NCBI RefSeq assembly: GCF_009184905.1
Contig: NZ_WESC01000001.1
Location: 300,679-364,678, forward strand
Length of the DNA: 64,000 nucleotides
Direction of reading: 5' to 3'
Origin: Parvibaculum sedimenti
GTDB taxonomy: Bacteria > Pseudomonadota > Alphaproteobacteria > Parvibaculales > Parvibaculaceae
Positions within the stretch are counted from its first letter, which is position 1. Each line of letters begins with the position of its first letter. A program made the translations under genes and the position numbers. The notes under the pieces are model-generated. The model was not told the origin of the DNA. It saw only the letters and a list, made by a program, of their open reading frames with translations, and did no database searches. Of the stretch, positions 28,538 to 38,703 are shown piece after piece.

Positions 28538-30424
28538 CTATCCCTCGATCCCGAGCTTCTTCGCCCTGGCTGCGTCAAACCACCAGCAGCGTTCGACGCC
28601 GCGATCATACTTCGGCAGCGTATCCGGCCGGGCGAAGATATCCCAGAAAGCGAGCGCATAGCTCGCCTTGTACCATTGCGGAATCCAGTATTGCCCGGCG
28701 CGGAGCACGCGGTCGAGCGCGCGGGCGGCCACGATCTGGTCGGCGCGGGTCGGTGCGGCGATGACCTTTTCAATCAGCGCGTCGATGGCCGGGTTCTCGA
28801 TGCCGGAGAGATTGCGGCTGCCATCCGTCCTGGCGAATTCCGAACCCCAATAGCCGCGCATTTCGATGCCCGGCGTGAGGCCCAGCGAATAGCGCTGCAC
28901 GACCAGGTCGAAATCGTAGGATTTGATCCGCTTCTGGAACTGTGCCGAGTCGACGAGGCGCGATTGCGCCGTGATGCCGAGAAGCTTCAGGTTCTTGATA
29001 TAGGGCCCTTCGATGCGTTGAAGGATCGGATCGTCGCCGAGGAACTCGACGGTCAGCGCCTCGCCTTTGGCATTTTTCCGAATGCCGTCGATGATCTTCC
29101 ATCCCGCCTGATCGAGAAGGTCCATTGCGCGGCGGAGCAACTTGCGGTCCTGTCCCGAGCCATCGGTCCTGGGCGGGCTATAGGCGGGCCCGAAAACGGC
29201 CTCGGGCAGTTTTGAGCGCCAGGGCTCGAGGAGCTTCATTTCATCCGGCGAGGGCAGGCCTTCGGCGCGCATCGGCGAATTCTCGAAGAAGCTCACCGTA
29301 CGTTGATAGAGGCCATAGAAAAGATTCCTGTTCGTCCATTCGAAGTCGAAAGCGAGGGTCAGGGCCTCGCGGACGCGCGGATCGGCAAACTTCTCGCGCC
29401 GCGTATTGATGAACCAGCCCTGTGCGCCCGACGGCGTATGGTCGGGCAGCGTCTCGAGCCTGACACGGCCGTCCTTCACCGCCGGGAAGTCATATTGCGT
29501 CGCCCATGTCTTCGAGGTGAACTCCTCGCGGAACCTGTACTGTCCGGACGCGAAGGCTTCGAAAGCCGCGGTACGGTCGCGATAGAAGTCGAAGCGCAGC
29601 TTGCCGAAATTCCACTGGCCGATATTCACATTGAGATCGCGCGCCCAATAGTCCGGCACGCGCTCATAGGTGACGAATTCACCCGCCTTGAATTCACTGA
29701 TCTTGTAAGGACCGCTGCCGAGCGGCGGCACCAGCGTCGTCTCCTCGAAAGCATGGGCCGTGTACCAGGCCTTGGAAAAGATCGGCAATCCGCCCGCGAT
29801 GTAGATCGCGAGGTCGCGCGTCTGGTTTCCGGTAAAGACGATCGACAGCGTCGCGGCATCGAGCGCCTTTGCCTCTTTCATCTCGCGCAGATTGAGCGCG
29901 ATGAGCGGGTGGCCTTGCGCCTTCAACAGATTGAGCGAGAAGGCCGCGTCTTCTGCGGTGAGTTTTGATCCGTCATGGAAGCGCGCGGCTTCGCGCATGT
30001 GGAAGATAAGCCGGTTGCCCTTGTCGCGGATTTCGACGCTCTCGGCGGCGAGCCCATAGACCGCGTCTTCCTCATCGAGAGCGCGCGTCATCAGCGTATC
30101 GAAAACATAGTCGAGGCCGGGCGGCGCGTTGCCCTTGAGGATGAAGCCGTTGAGCGTGTCGAAGCTGAGCAGCGACGCATTGTAGGCGCCGTTCGACGGC
30201 GTCTGCGAAAGCGAGCCGCCCTTGGGGGCATCAGGGGCTACGTAATCGAACTGCGTGAAGCCCGGCTGATATTTGAGATTGCCGAAGATCGACAGTCCGT
30301 GGAGCCGCCCCGTATTGACGCCGGCCGTCTGCGCGCGCAAGGGCGCGGGCAGCAGGCTCAAGCCGAGACTCGCGCCCATCAGGCCGAGTACGCCGCGGCG
30401 CGGAAGTTCGAACCTCGATGTCAT
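28538..30424 (-). CDS. Peptide ABC transporter substrate-binding protein, second copy (YejA-like)
   Basis: 628 residues from the ATG that overlaps the preceding gene's stop (ATGA). The longer frame upstream lies inside that gene. The leader [20 protein letters not shown] has a twin-arginine-like RRG motif followed by a weak hydrophobic core, so Tat export is possible. The body is a family 5 solute-binding protein ([33 protein letters not shown]). It is clearly paralogous to the 30421-32280 gene. Confidence 0.9.
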   Translation of the reverse strand: MTSRFELPRRGVLGLMGASLGLSLLPAPLRAQTAGVNTGRLHGLSIFGNLKYQPGFTQFDYVAPDAPKGGSLSQTPSNGAYNASLLSFDTLNGFILKGNAPPGLDYVFDTLMTRALDEEDAVYGLAAESVEIRDKGNRLIFHMREAARFHDGSKLTAEDAAFSLNLLKAQGHPLIALNLREMKEAKALDAATLSIVFTGNQTRDLAIYIAGGLPIFSKAWYTAHAFEETTLVPPLGSGPYKISEFKAGEFVTYERVPDYWARDLNVNIGQWNFGKLRFDFYRDRTAAFEAFASGQYRFREEFTSKTWATQYDFPAVKDGRVRLETLPDHTPSGAQGWFINTRREKFADPRVREALTLAFDFEWTNRNLFYGLYQRTVSFFENSPMRAEGLPSPDEMKLLEPWRSKLPEAVFGPAYSPPRTDGSGQDRKLLRRAMDLLDQAGWKIIDGIRKNAKGEALTVEFLGDDPILQRIEGPYIKNLKLLGITAQSRLVDSAQFQKRIKSYDFDLVVQRYSLGLTPGIEMRGYWGSEFARTDGSRNLSGIENPAIDALIEKVIAAPTRADQIVAARALDRVLRAGQYWIPQWYKASYALAFWDIFARPDTLPKYDRGVERCWWFDAARAKKLGIEG

Positions 30425-32280
30425 GGCTTCGTAGGCGCGTTTTGGGGGGATGCCTTCTGGTCGCTCGCGTCGTACCACCAGATATCGGGGAAGCCGAGCG
30501 CGTAATCCGGCATCTTCTTCGGATGCGCGAGCCGCGACCAGTAGGCGACGCGGGCAAAGGGGGAATACCATTGCGGCACGACGTAGTGACGCCAGAGCAG
30601 CACACGGTCGAGCGCATGCGTGGCGGCCACGAGTTCTTCACGGCTCTTGGCGAAGATCACGCGGTCGATGAGCTTCTCGATGACGGGATCGCAAATGCCG
30701 ATGACGTTCCGGCTGCCAACGCGCCTGGCGGCCTCGCAGCCCCAGAATTCGCGCTGCTCATTGCCCGGTGAGAGCGATTGGCCGAAGCTCTCGACCACAA
30801 TGTCGAAATCGCGATTGTCGAGGCGGTTCTGATATTGCGCCGTATCGACGGTGCGCAGCGTCACCTTGATGCCAAGCCTGTCGAGCGATTGCTTGTAGGG
30901 TGCGACGACGCGCTCGAATTGCGGATCGGCAAGCAGGAATTCGACCGCGAGCGGCTTTCCGTCCTTCATGCGCGTGCCGTTGACGATCTTCCATCCGGCG
31001 GCGTCGAGAAGTTCCGCTGCGTGTCGCAGATTGGCGCGATTGTTGCCGCTGCCATCGGTCTTGGGATTGCTGTAGGGCGTCGTGAAAAGTTCCGGCGGAA
31101 GCTCCTTCTCGAAGGGCTTCAGCATTTCGAGTTCGAGGCCCTGCGGCACGCCCCGCGAGGCGAGTTCGGAGTTGGCAAAATAGCTGTCCGTGCGCGCATA
31201 TTGCCCGGAGAAGATATTCTTGTTCTGCCACTCGAAATCGAACGCCCAGTTGAAGGCCTCGCGGACGCGCTCGTCCTGAAACATGTCTCGGCGCAGATTG
31301 AAGGCAAAGCTCTGCATGCCGGCAGGATTGCGCATCCGGATTTCTTCGCGCTTCACGCGCCCGTCCTTCGCAGCCGGGAAGTCATAGCCTGTGGCCCAGT
31401 TCTTCGCGCTGGTCTCGATGCGCAGATCGACCTGATCGGCCTTGAAGGCCTGAAACGCGACGACAGGATCGCCGTAATAGTCGAAGCGCAGACGATCGAA
31501 ATTATTGGTGCCGCGTTTGACCGGCAGATCCTTCGCCCAATAATCCTTCACGCGCTCGTAGACGATGGTGCGCCCCGGAATGACTTCGGCAATGCGGTAG
31601 GGGCCGCTGCCGAGCGGCGCTTCGAGCGTCGTTTGCGATATGTCGCGCGGGCGGCCCTTTGCGTCCTTGGCCATCCAGTAATGCTTGGGCAGCACCGGCA
31701 ATTGTCCCGTTATCTGCGGCAGTTCGCGATTGCCTTTGACGGAGAAGACGAAGCGCACACTGTCGGCGCCGACTTTCTCCGCCTTTTCGACGTTGCGGTA
31801 ATAGGCGGCGTAGAAGGGGTGGAGCTTCTTCAGCGTCTCGAAAGTCCAGATGACATCTTCGGGCGTGATGGGCGTGCCGTCCTGAAAGCGCGCTTCCTTG
31901 CGCAGCTTGAAGGTGACGGATGAAAAATCGTCCGGGTAGGAAATTGTCTCCGCGATGAGCCCGTATTCCGCGCCGGGCTCGTCCATGCTCGGTTCAAGCA
32001 ACGTATCGTAGATCAGGTTGATGCCCGCGCCGACCTCGCCCTTGACGATATAGGGGTTGAGGCTGTCGAAAGTGCCAATGGCCGCATAGCGCAGCTCGCC
32101 GCCCTTGGGCGCATCCGCGTTCACATAGTCGAAATGCTTGAAGTCCGGGCCGTATTTGAGATCGCCGAATAGCGAAGCGCCGTGGCGTTCAGTTGTGGCT
32201 GGCGCGGCGGAAGCCATTTCCGAAGCACCGGCGACCGACATGGTGAGCGCCAATGCGAGCACGGCCTTGCTGAACCTCAT
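30421..32280 (-). CDS. yejA: Peptide ABC transporter substrate-binding protein, first copy (YejA-like)
   Basis: 619 residues from the ATG at 32280, with GGAGGGG just upstream. It has an ordinary Sec signal peptide (AVLALALTMSVAGASEMASA), unlike the RR-type leader of the second copy. Family 5 features include LFGDLKYGPDFKHFDYVNAD and EAPLGSGPYRIAEV. It delivers peptides to YejB/YejE in the periplasm. It is first in the five-gene operon; no terminator separates it from the second copy. Confidence 0.92.
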   Translation of the reverse strand: MRFSKAVLALALTMSVAGASEMASAAPATTERHGASLFGDLKYGPDFKHFDYVNADAPKGGELRYAAIGTFDSLNPYIVKGEVGAGINLIYDTLLEPSMDEPGAEYGLIAETISYPDDFSSVTFKLRKEARFQDGTPITPEDVIWTFETLKKLHPFYAAYYRNVEKAEKVGADSVRFVFSVKGNRELPQITGQLPVLPKHYWMAKDAKGRPRDISQTTLEAPLGSGPYRIAEVIPGRTIVYERVKDYWAKDLPVKRGTNNFDRLRFDYYGDPVVAFQAFKADQVDLRIETSAKNWATGYDFPAAKDGRVKREEIRMRNPAGMQSFAFNLRRDMFQDERVREAFNWAFDFEWQNKNIFSGQYARTDSYFANSELASRGVPQGLELEMLKPFEKELPPELFTTPYSNPKTDGSGNNRANLRHAAELLDAAGWKIVNGTRMKDGKPLAVEFLLADPQFERVVAPYKQSLDRLGIKVTLRTVDTAQYQNRLDNRDFDIVVESFGQSLSPGNEQREFWGCEAARRVGSRNVIGICDPVIEKLIDRVIFAKSREELVAATHALDRVLLWRHYVVPQWYSPFARVAYWSRLAHPKKMPDYALGFPDIWWYDASDQKASPQNAPTKP

Positions 32281-32412
32281 TTCCCCTCCGAACTCGGCAT
32301 GTGCGGCTGCGATTGTTCCGCCGCCATGCGCCAAGGTTTATCAGGCATTGTGGCCATTTTTTGAGACCAGTGCGAGCCTTGCCGCGTTTGCGGATGAATT
32401 CTGCGCAAGAAA

Positions 32413-32442
32413 AAAGCGCCCGGAATTTCTTCCGGGCGCTTT
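32413..32442 (-). terminator. Rho-independent terminator after cytochrome c gene
   Basis: AAAGCGCCCGGAA pairs with TTCCGGGCGCTTT around a four-base loop. On the minus strand it continues CTTTTTTCTTG, so it ends transcripts of the cytochrome gene at 32468 before the yejA operon begins. Confidence 0.88.
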
Positions 32443-32467
32443 GTTCGGGGTTCGGTGGGCCGGGCGA

Positions 32468-33079
32468 TTACTTCGCGGGCTTGGTTTCCGCAGGTTTGGC
32501 TTCCGCAGGCTTCGCGGCCGCGGCAGGCGCGGCTTCAGGCGCTGGAAGCGGCTGGTTCGAGCCCAGCGTGTTCAGGTAGACGAGCAGGTCGGCGCGCTGC
32601 TGCGGGTCTTTGATGCCGGCAAACGTCATCGCCGTGCCCGAGACATAGCCGCGCGGATCCTTCACGAAGTGGAAGAGTTCCTCGAAGGTCCACTTACCAC
32701 CCTTCTTCTTCATCGCTTCCGAATAGGCGAAGCCGGCTGCGCTGGCGACCGGACGGTCGACCACGGCATAGAGGTCCGGGCCGATCTTGGCGCCGGCGCC
32801 TTCCTGCAGGTTGTGGCAGGCCTGGCACTTCTTCGACTGGGCTTCGCCCTTGGCCTTGTCGGCCTTGGCGAGCAGAACGGGGAGCGGCTCCTCGACAGGG
32901 GCGGCTTCCGCCGCGGCGCCGGCTTCACCACCGGCGGCAGCGACGCCTTCGACGATGAAGGCCTTCGGATTGGCCGGCTCCACATGATAGAGGTAGTCGG
33001 CGAGGTTCTTCACGCCGAGCACGACGAGCACAGAAAACAGCACTGCGCCCGCGATTTTGTTGAGTTCAAAACTATCCAT
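32468..33079 (-). CDS. Membrane-anchored c-type cytochrome (CycM-like)
   Basis: 203 residues. An uncleaved N-terminal helix (IAGAVLFSVLVVLGVKNLAD) anchors it, then an Ala/Glu-rich linker, then a class I cytochrome domain. The haem site is CQACH (85-89), with the Met ligand in GTAMTFAG (about 151). The C-terminal tail is a low-complexity Ala/Pro/Lys run. In alphaproteobacteria CycM/c552-type proteins carry electrons from the bc1 complex to cytochrome oxidase. It has its own terminator. Confidence 0.9.
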   Translation of the reverse strand: MDSFELNKIAGAVLFSVLVVLGVKNLADYLYHVEPANPKAFIVEGVAAAGGEAGAAAEAAPVEEPLPVLLAKADKAKGEAQSKKCQACHNLQEGAGAKIGPDLYAVVDRPVASAAGFAYSEAMKKKGGKWTFEELFHFVKDPRGYVSGTAMTFAGIKDPQQRADLLVYLNTLGSNQPLPAPEAAPAAAAKPAEAKPAETKPAK

Positions 33080-33392
33080 CAGCTCTCGCTCCGCCCGGCT
33101 TTATTTACGGAAGATCTATTCACGAAGTCGGGATGGAGAGGTCCGGAGAAGCACCAGAAGAAGCGCTCACGCCTTGCCCCACCCCGCAATTGGCGCGGAG
33201 ATTAGCCGCTTCCGCGTCTGCGCCGCAAGCCGTATAAGTTCTCGCATTCGCAAGGTCCCCGGCGGGCCTGATCTCTCGGGAACGGGGCGGTGAAACGGGG
33301 CCAAAGTGCGGCGTTCCGTCGCAGCCGTACCCATTGAGGGTCGCCAGAGGGGCCGAGCAGACCCGAGATCGCCATCCGAGCAGAGGCCCCTC

Positions 33393-34142
33393 ATGTCCGC
33401 CGAGCCGATTATCGTGATTCCCGCCCGCATGGCCTCGACGAGGCTTCCGGGCAAGCCGCTCGCCGATATTGCCGGTGTGCCCATGATCGTCCAGGTCTGG
33501 CGCCGGGCCTGTGAGGCTTGCGTGGGCCGGGTCGTGGTCGCAGCCGCGGAGCGCGAGATTGCCGAGGCCGTGGTTGCGGCAGGCGGCGAGGCGGTGTTGA
33601 CCGACCCTGATCTTCCTTCCGGCTCCGACCGCATCTGGCAGGCCTTGAAGGGCGTCGATCCCGAAGGCCGCCACGAGGTCATTCTCAACGTCCAGGGCGA
33701 CCTGCCGACGCTCGATCCCCATCTCGTCCGCCGCGCCGCCGAGGCGCTGGTGAGGACCGGTGCCGACATCTCGACGCTCGCCTGCGAGATCAAGGTCGAG
33801 GAAGAGCGCACCAATCCCAATGTCGTGAAAGCGGTGATCGCGCTGCCCGATGGCGCACGTTCGGGCCGTGCGCTTTATTTCACGCGGGCGACCGCACCTT
33901 ATGGCGAGGGCCCGCATTATCACCACATCGGCCTTTACGGTTATGCCCGTTCGGCGCTTGCGCGTTTCGTTTCGCTCGCGCCGTCGCCGCTGGAGCGGCG
34001 CGAAAAGCTCGAGCAGCTTCGCGCGCTCGAAGCCGGAATGTCGATAGAAGTGGCGCTCGTTGACACCGTTCCCCTCGGTGTCGATACTCCCGCCGACCTC
34101 GAAAAGGCGCGCGCGGCCCTCGGCCCCAGCACCGCCGCATGA
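33393..34142 (+). CDS. kdsB: 3-deoxy-manno-octulosonate cytidylyltransferase
   Basis: 249 residues from the ATG at 33393, preceded by GAGG. The frame is open upstream but lacks the family there. [20 protein letters not shown] is the nucleotide-binding N-terminus; [11 protein letters not shown] and [11 protein letters not shown] are also family motifs. It activates Kdo with CTP for lipopolysaccharide inner-core synthesis in the cytoplasm. It overlaps pheA by four bases. Confidence 0.95.
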   Translation: MSAEPIIVIPARMASTRLPGKPLADIAGVPMIVQVWRRACEACVGRVVVAAAEREIAEAVVAAGGEAVLTDPDLPSGSDRIWQALKGVDPEGRHEVILNVQGDLPTLDPHLVRRAAEALVRTGADISTLACEIKVEEERTNPNVVKAVIALPDGARSGRALYFTRATAPYGEGPHYHHIGLYGYARSALARFVSLAPSPLERREKLEQLRALEAGMSIEVALVDTVPLGVDTPADLEKARAALGPSTAA

Positions 34143-35026
34143 AAGACGCCATGAGCTCTTCTCCCGCAAGCCCCGAAAACATCATCGCCTTTCAGGGCGA
34201 GCCCGGCGCCAATTCGCATATCGCCTGCCATGAAGCCTTCCCCGACATGGTGGAGCTTCCCTGCGCGACCTTCGAGGACGTCTTCTCGGCCATCAGCGAG
34301 GGCAAGGCCAGGCTCGCCATGCTCCCGATTGAGAATTCGGTCGCTGGCCGCGTGGCGGACATTCATCATCTGCTGCCGGATTCATCGCTCTATATCGTCG
34401 GCGAGCATTTCCTGCGCGTGCGTCATCAGCTGCTCGGCGTGAAGGGCGCATCGCTCGGCGATCTCAAGACGATCCAGAGCCATGTCATGGCGCTTGGCCA
34501 GTGCCGCAAGGTGATCCGCGAGCTGGGGCTCACACCCGTCGTCGCCGCGGACACGGCGGGCTCGGCGCGTGAAATCGCCAATGCAGGGGACAAGAGCCGT
34601 GCCGCCATCGCTTCCGAGCTTGCGGCCGGAATCTATGACCTCGACATTCTCAAGCGGGACATCGAGGACGCTGCGCATAACACGACGCGCTTCCTCATCA
34701 TGGCGAAGGAGCCGAACGATGCCGAGCCGGAGGAAGGCCCGGTGATCACCAGCTTCATCTTCCGTGTTCGGAACGTGCCCGCCGCGCTCTACAAGGCGCT
34801 GGGCGGCTTCGCCACCAATGGCGTCAACATGACGAAGCTCGAGAGCTATCAGCTCGAAGGCACATTCAGCGCGAGCCAGTTCTATGCCGACATCGAGGGC
34901 CATCCCGCCTCGCGCAATGTCCGCCTGGCGCTGGAGGAGCTTGAGTTCTTCACGACCGAACTCAAGATACTCGGCATCTACAAGTCGCATCCCTACAGGC
35001 GCGAACTGGCAGCCAGCGGCCGCTGA
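34139..35026 (+). CDS. pheA: Prephenate dehydratase
   Basis: 295 residues. The catalytic domain shows [25 protein letters not shown] and, near its end, [13 protein letters not shown], where the TRF motif contains the catalytic Thr. A C-terminal ACT domain (about 200-285: [32 protein letters not shown]) should bind phenylalanine for feedback control. There is no fused chorismate mutase. It makes phenylpyruvate. A second dehydratase of the unrelated PheC type is encoded at 58334. Confidence 0.95.
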   Translation: MKDAMSSSPASPENIIAFQGEPGANSHIACHEAFPDMVELPCATFEDVFSAISEGKARLAMLPIENSVAGRVADIHHLLPDSSLYIVGEHFLRVRHQLLGVKGASLGDLKTIQSHVMALGQCRKVIRELGLTPVVAADTAGSAREIANAGDKSRAAIASELAAGIYDLDILKRDIEDAAHNTTRFLIMAKEPNDAEPEEGPVITSFIFRVRNVPAALYKALGGFATNGVNMTKLESYQLEGTFSASQFYADIEGHPASRNVRLALEELEFFTTELKILGIYKSHPYRRELAASGR

Positions 35027-35161
35027 AGAATAGATTGTCTCCATACAAATTGTCTCCGTACAAAACTTTGTACGGGCGGCACTATTTCGCGTTGCGCGAG
35101 GCGTGTTAGCTTTCGCGCCACGGGCCCGCGTCGCGTGTGCGCGGACCGCTTGGAGGTCTAT

Positions 35162-35587
35162 ATGAAAAAAGTGATTTCAATCGCGGTAGCGGCGCTGCTG
35201 CTGCCTGTCTCGGCTATTGCCGCCCCGCCGCAAATGGCCCCCGGTCTCTGGGAGCGCACCATGACGCTGGGGACCAATACATTTACCGACAAGGAATGCT
35301 TCTCGCCGGATGACGTAAGGCAGTCCGCCGAGGAGATGTTGCGTCCGGAAGGCGAGGATCAGACGAACTGCAAGACGTCGGGCACGTGGGACGGCAACGT
35401 CTTTCACTTCAAGAGCGAATGCGCGATGCCGGAGCAGGGCGGCTCGATGACGACGATCGGCACCATGACGTTCGAGAGTTCGAGCCACATGGTGCAGGAG
35501 GCAAAGACGACGACCTCAATGGATGGTACGTCGCAGATCATGACCATGAAGGTCGATCACAAGCGGATCGGCGACTGCCCGAAATAG
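35162..35587 (+). CDS. DUF3617 periplasmic protein
   Basis: 141 residues from the ATG at 35162, five bases after GGAGG. A signal peptide (VISIAVAALLLPVSAIA) precedes PPQMAPGLWERTMTLG, the PGLWE opening of DUF3617. Four Cys are spread through the mature part (KECFSPDD, NCKTS, SECAMPE, GDCPK), probably forming two disulfides. The function of the family is unknown. It ends 20 bases before the convergent nudC. Confidence 0.85.
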   Translation: MKKVISIAVAALLLPVSAIAAPPQMAPGLWERTMTLGTNTFTDKECFSPDDVRQSAEEMLRPEGEDQTNCKTSGTWDGNVFHFKSECAMPEQGGSMTTIGTMTFESSSHMVQEAKTTTSMDGTSQIMTMKVDHKRIGDCPK

Positions 35588-35606
35588 CAGCCGCCGGATT
35601 TCCGCT

Positions 35607-36557
35607 TCAGGCCTTCTCTTCGGCGAAGGCCTTGACCAGCTGATGCGCGATGGCGAAGGGCGGCGGGAGCCAGAAGCTTCCATCGCCCTTGCCCGCCAGC
35701 ACGGCCTGGATTTCCGCCCGGGTGAACCAGCGGCCCGCCGAAAGCTCGATCCCGTCGATCTTGAACTCGTCCGTATCGGCCACCGCATGGCAGCCGATCA
35801 TCAGCGACGAGGGGTAGGGCCAGGGTTGCGTCGAGTGATAGGTGACGTGCGAAACCTTGAGCCCCGCCTCTTCATGAAGCTCGCGGGCAACCGCCTCCTC
35901 GATCGATTCGCCCGGCTCTATGAAGCCCGCCAGCGCCGAATGCATGCCCTTCGGCCAGATCTTCTGACGGCCGAGGAAGCAGGAATCCTTGTAGGTCGCG
36001 AGCATGATGGCGACGGGGTCCGTGCGCGGGAAATGCTCGGCCTTGCAAGAGGGGCACTGGCGCTTGTAGCCCGCTTCCATGATCTCGCTCGCCGTGCCGC
36101 AGACCGAGCAGAAGCCGTGGCGCAGGTGCCAGTCGATCATGCTTTTCGCCTGAGCGAGGATCGCAAGCTCGGTCGGCGTGATGTCGCCGGACATGGCAAG
36201 CCCGCGCAATTCCTCGAACGCGCCGAGACCCTTGAGCGCGGGATGGTTTTCCGCGTCCTTGAGGCCGGTGACATCGGCGGCAAAGAGCGATTTTCCGCGC
36301 CGGTTGATGCCGAGAAAGATCACCAGCGGATCGGGCCCTGCGAGTTCCTTCAGCAGCCCCATGCGGAGCCAGCCCACATCCTTGCCGTCGCCCGGCTGCG
36401 CTTCCGGCAGGATGAAGGGCTCGAGCTTGCGGAAGGGCACGAAAAGGCTCTGCGGATCGGCCATCTGCTCGGCGATCCATGCCTTGTCGGTCCGTCGATA
36501 GCTCGCGCGGTCCAGCGGATTATTGGCGAAGATGTTCGGATTTTCGGGAAGACCCAT
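35607..36557 (-). CDS. nudC: NAD+/NADH diphosphatase (NudC)
   Basis: 316 residues from the ATG at 36557. A zinc ribbon (FCSVCGT, then CPSC) sits in the middle, followed by PRTDPVAIML. The Nudix box GFIEPGESIEEAVARELHEE is complete. A conserved SQPWPYPSSLM-like element (HSTQPWPYPSSLMIG) follows. It hydrolyses NADH and can remove NAD caps from RNA. An upstream longer frame was rejected because the family starts here. Confidence 0.93.
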   Translation of the reverse strand: MGLPENPNIFANNPLDRASYRRTDKAWIAEQMADPQSLFVPFRKLEPFILPEAQPGDGKDVGWLRMGLLKELAGPDPLVIFLGINRRGKSLFAADVTGLKDAENHPALKGLGAFEELRGLAMSGDITPTELAILAQAKSMIDWHLRHGFCSVCGTASEIMEAGYKRQCPSCKAEHFPRTDPVAIMLATYKDSCFLGRQKIWPKGMHSALAGFIEPGESIEEAVARELHEEAGLKVSHVTYHSTQPWPYPSSLMIGCHAVADTDEFKIDGIELSAGRWFTRAEIQAVLAGKGDGSFWLPPPFAIAHQLVKAFAEEKA

Positions 36558-36682
36558 AGGCAAGTCCGCTTTTTGACGTTTCTGATGGCAAATTTCTGTG
36601 GGCGGCAGGGTGGCACAGGCCGGTGCGCGGCTCAATGCCGCCCCGCGCTTGCAATGCGGATCGATTCCCCTGATATAGTCGG

Positions 36683-36784
36683 CTCGGGAGGTTGGCGATG
36701 GACGAGTCCCTCGCCAATCCGGTCAGGTCCGGAAGGAAGCAGCCGTAACGAGTTCGGCTCGGGTCGTTCGTCCAGCCTCCCACC
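36683..36784 (+). ncRNA. ffs: Bacterial small SRP RNA (4.5S)
   Basis: The hallmark apical loop sequence GGTCAGGTCCGGAAGG and AAGCAGCC is present at 36721-36744, which binds Ffh. The ends GGGAGGTTGG (36686) and CCAGCCTCCC (36772) pair to close a hairpin of about 100 bases. A CTTTTCTTTTCC run follows as terminator. It is placed just before dnaX, as is common in alphaproteobacteria. The exact ends are approximate. Confidence 0.95.
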
Positions 36785-36808
36785 TTTTCTTTTCCTTGAA
36801 AGGCGCTC

Positions 36809-38698
36809 ATGGACGGCAGCGAGGAAAATCCGGCGCTCTTGGCAGACGAGCCGCACCGGCCGGACCCTGCCGAGGAGCCCGGTTTCGCTCTCCTGGGCGG
36901 AGAGGCGAAGCCCGCGCGCCAGCAGGCCTCCGGCTATCAGGTCCTCGCCCGCAAATACCGCCCCTCCAGCTTCGAGGATCTCGTCGGCCAGGAAGCCATG
37001 GTCCGGACCCTCTCGAATGCCTTCGAGACGGGCCGCATTGCGCACGCCTTCATGCTTACGGGCGTTCGCGGCGTCGGCAAGACGACCACCGCCCGCATCC
37101 TCGCCCGCGCGCTCAACTACGAAAAGCCGGGCGTCACCGCGCCGACCATCCACATGGACGGTTTCGGCGTTCATTGCGAAGCGATCATGGAAAGCCGCCA
37201 TGTCGACGTGATGGAGATGGATGCGGCCTCCCGCACCGGCATCGACGATATTCGCGAGATCATCGAAAGTGTGCGCTACCTGCCGGTTTCCGCGCGCTAC
37301 AAGGTCTACATCATCGACGAGGTCCACATGCTCTCGAAGGCCGCCTTTAACGGCCTTCTGAAGACGCTTGAGGAACCGCCGGCGCATGTGAAGTTCATTT
37401 TCGCGACAACCGAAATCCGCAAGGTGCCGGTAACAGTCCTTTCGCGCTGCCAGCGTTTCGATCTGCGCCGTCTCTCCGTCGATGAGTTGTCGGGGCTTCT
37501 GGGCCGCATCTCGAAAAAGGAGAATGTCGAGGTCGAGGAAGCGGCGTTGAAGCTCATCGCCCGCGCCGCCGACGGTTCGGCCCGCGATTCGCTCTCCCTG
37601 CTCGACCGCGCCATCGCGCATGGCAGCCAGATGGGCGAGGCGTTCATTCGCGAATCTGAAGTCCGCGACATGCTGGGCCTTGCCGACCGCGCGCGCATTT
37701 TCGATCTCTTCGACTTCGTGATGAAGGGCGATGTCGCCGGCGCGCTGAACGAGCTTCGCGCCCAATATGATGTCGGTGCCGACCCCGCTGTCGTGCTTTC
37801 CGATCTCGCCGATCTTGTCCATTGGCTGACGCGGTTGAAGCTCGTGCAGGGCGCGGCCGACGATCTTGCCATGTCGGAAACCGAGCGCATGCGCGGACAG
37901 GACATGGCGGCGCGGCTGCCCATCCGCGTTCTCTCGCGCACATGGCAGATGCTTTTGAAGGGTCTCACCGAAGTGCAGGGTGCGACGCGTCCGATCGCGG
38001 CGGCGGAAATGGTGCTGGTGCGCATTGCCTATGTCGCCGATCTGCCGGGACCGGAAGAACTCATCGAGCAGTTGAAGGGCGGCGGCGCGCTTTCCCGGCC
38101 CGCGCCCGGCTCCGCGCCTTCTGGCGGTGGTGGTGGCGAACGCGCGCAGTTGCGTTCGGTCGCTGGCGGCCAAGCGCAGCAGAGTCCGCAGCAGACCTAT
38201 GAGCCCGCGCCCGCCGTGGCGACGCAAGGCCCGACGCTCAAGCGCTTCGAGGATGTGATCGCGCTGCTGGCCGAGAAGCGCGACATCAGGCTCAAGCATG
38301 CGCTTGAAACCGGCGTGCGCCTTGTGCGCTTCGAGCAGGGGCGCATCGAGATTCGCCTTCTCGAAGGTGCGCCGGGCAGCCTCGCCACTGAACTTTCCGA
38401 GCGGCTGAAGCGCTGGACCGGCTCGCTCTGGGTCGTCTCGCTCTCGCGCGAGGAAGGCGCTCCGACGCTGAAGGAGCAGGCGACGACGCGCGAGCAGAAG
38501 TTGAAAGACGATGCCCGCGCCGATCCGCTGGTCAAGGCGGCGCTCGCCGCCTTCCCCGACGCCGAAATCGTCAATGTGCGCGATCCGCGCGCCGACGAGC
38601 TTCCGGTCATGCCACTCGCCGCGAGCGGCGAGGTCGTGTCCGCCAGTGCGGACGAGCTTGGCTCCGATGATTTCACCCCCGACGAATATATGGATTGA
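36809..38698 (+). CDS. dnaX: DNA polymerase III subunits gamma and tau
   Basis: 629 residues. AAA+ clamp-loader domain: QVLARKYRPSSFEDLVGQEA, Walker A GVRGVGKTTTARIL, SRC motif VLSRCQRFDLRRL. The four Cys that bind zinc in E. coli DnaX are absent; the region reads TIHMDGFGVHCEAIM with one Cys, as in other alphaproteobacteria. A tau-like C-terminal domain follows a Gly/Gln-rich linker near 430-470. It loads the beta clamp and joins polymerase cores at the fork. I saw no frameshift slippery site of the E. coli type. The first 40 residues are poorly conserved, so the start may be slightly later. Confidence 0.95.
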   Translation: MDGSEENPALLADEPHRPDPAEEPGFALLGGEAKPARQQASGYQVLARKYRPSSFEDLVGQEAMVRTLSNAFETGRIAHAFMLTGVRGVGKTTTARILARALNYEKPGVTAPTIHMDGFGVHCEAIMESRHVDVMEMDAASRTGIDDIREIIESVRYLPVSARYKVYIIDEVHMLSKAAFNGLLKTLEEPPAHVKFIFATTEIRKVPVTVLSRCQRFDLRRLSVDELSGLLGRISKKENVEVEEAALKLIARAADGSARDSLSLLDRAIAHGSQMGEAFIRESEVRDMLGLADRARIFDLFDFVMKGDVAGALNELRAQYDVGADPAVVLSDLADLVHWLTRLKLVQGAADDLAMSETERMRGQDMAARLPIRVLSRTWQMLLKGLTEVQGATRPIAAAEMVLVRIAYVADLPGPEELIEQLKGGGALSRPAPGSAPSGGGGGERAQLRSVAGGQAQQSPQQTYEPAPAVATQGPTLKRFEDVIALLAEKRDIRLKHALETGVRLVRFEQGRIEIRLLEGAPGSLATELSERLKRWTGSLWVVSLSREEGAPTLKEQATTREQKLKDDARADPLVKAALAAFPDAEIVNVRDPRADELPVMPLAASGEVVSASADELGSDDFTPDEYMD

Positions 38699-38703
38699 GT
38701 AGC

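Noticed and set aside
35643-37211. 522-codon plus-strand frame over nudC, SRP RNA and dnaX
   Set aside because: It runs through an RNA gene and antisense to nudC, so it cannot be a real protein.
36632-38299. 555-codon open frame on the minus strand
   Set aside because: It is antisense to dnaX, which has full family motifs. Long antisense frames are expected in G+C-rich DNA, and its composition (rich in Arg, His, Ala) looks random.
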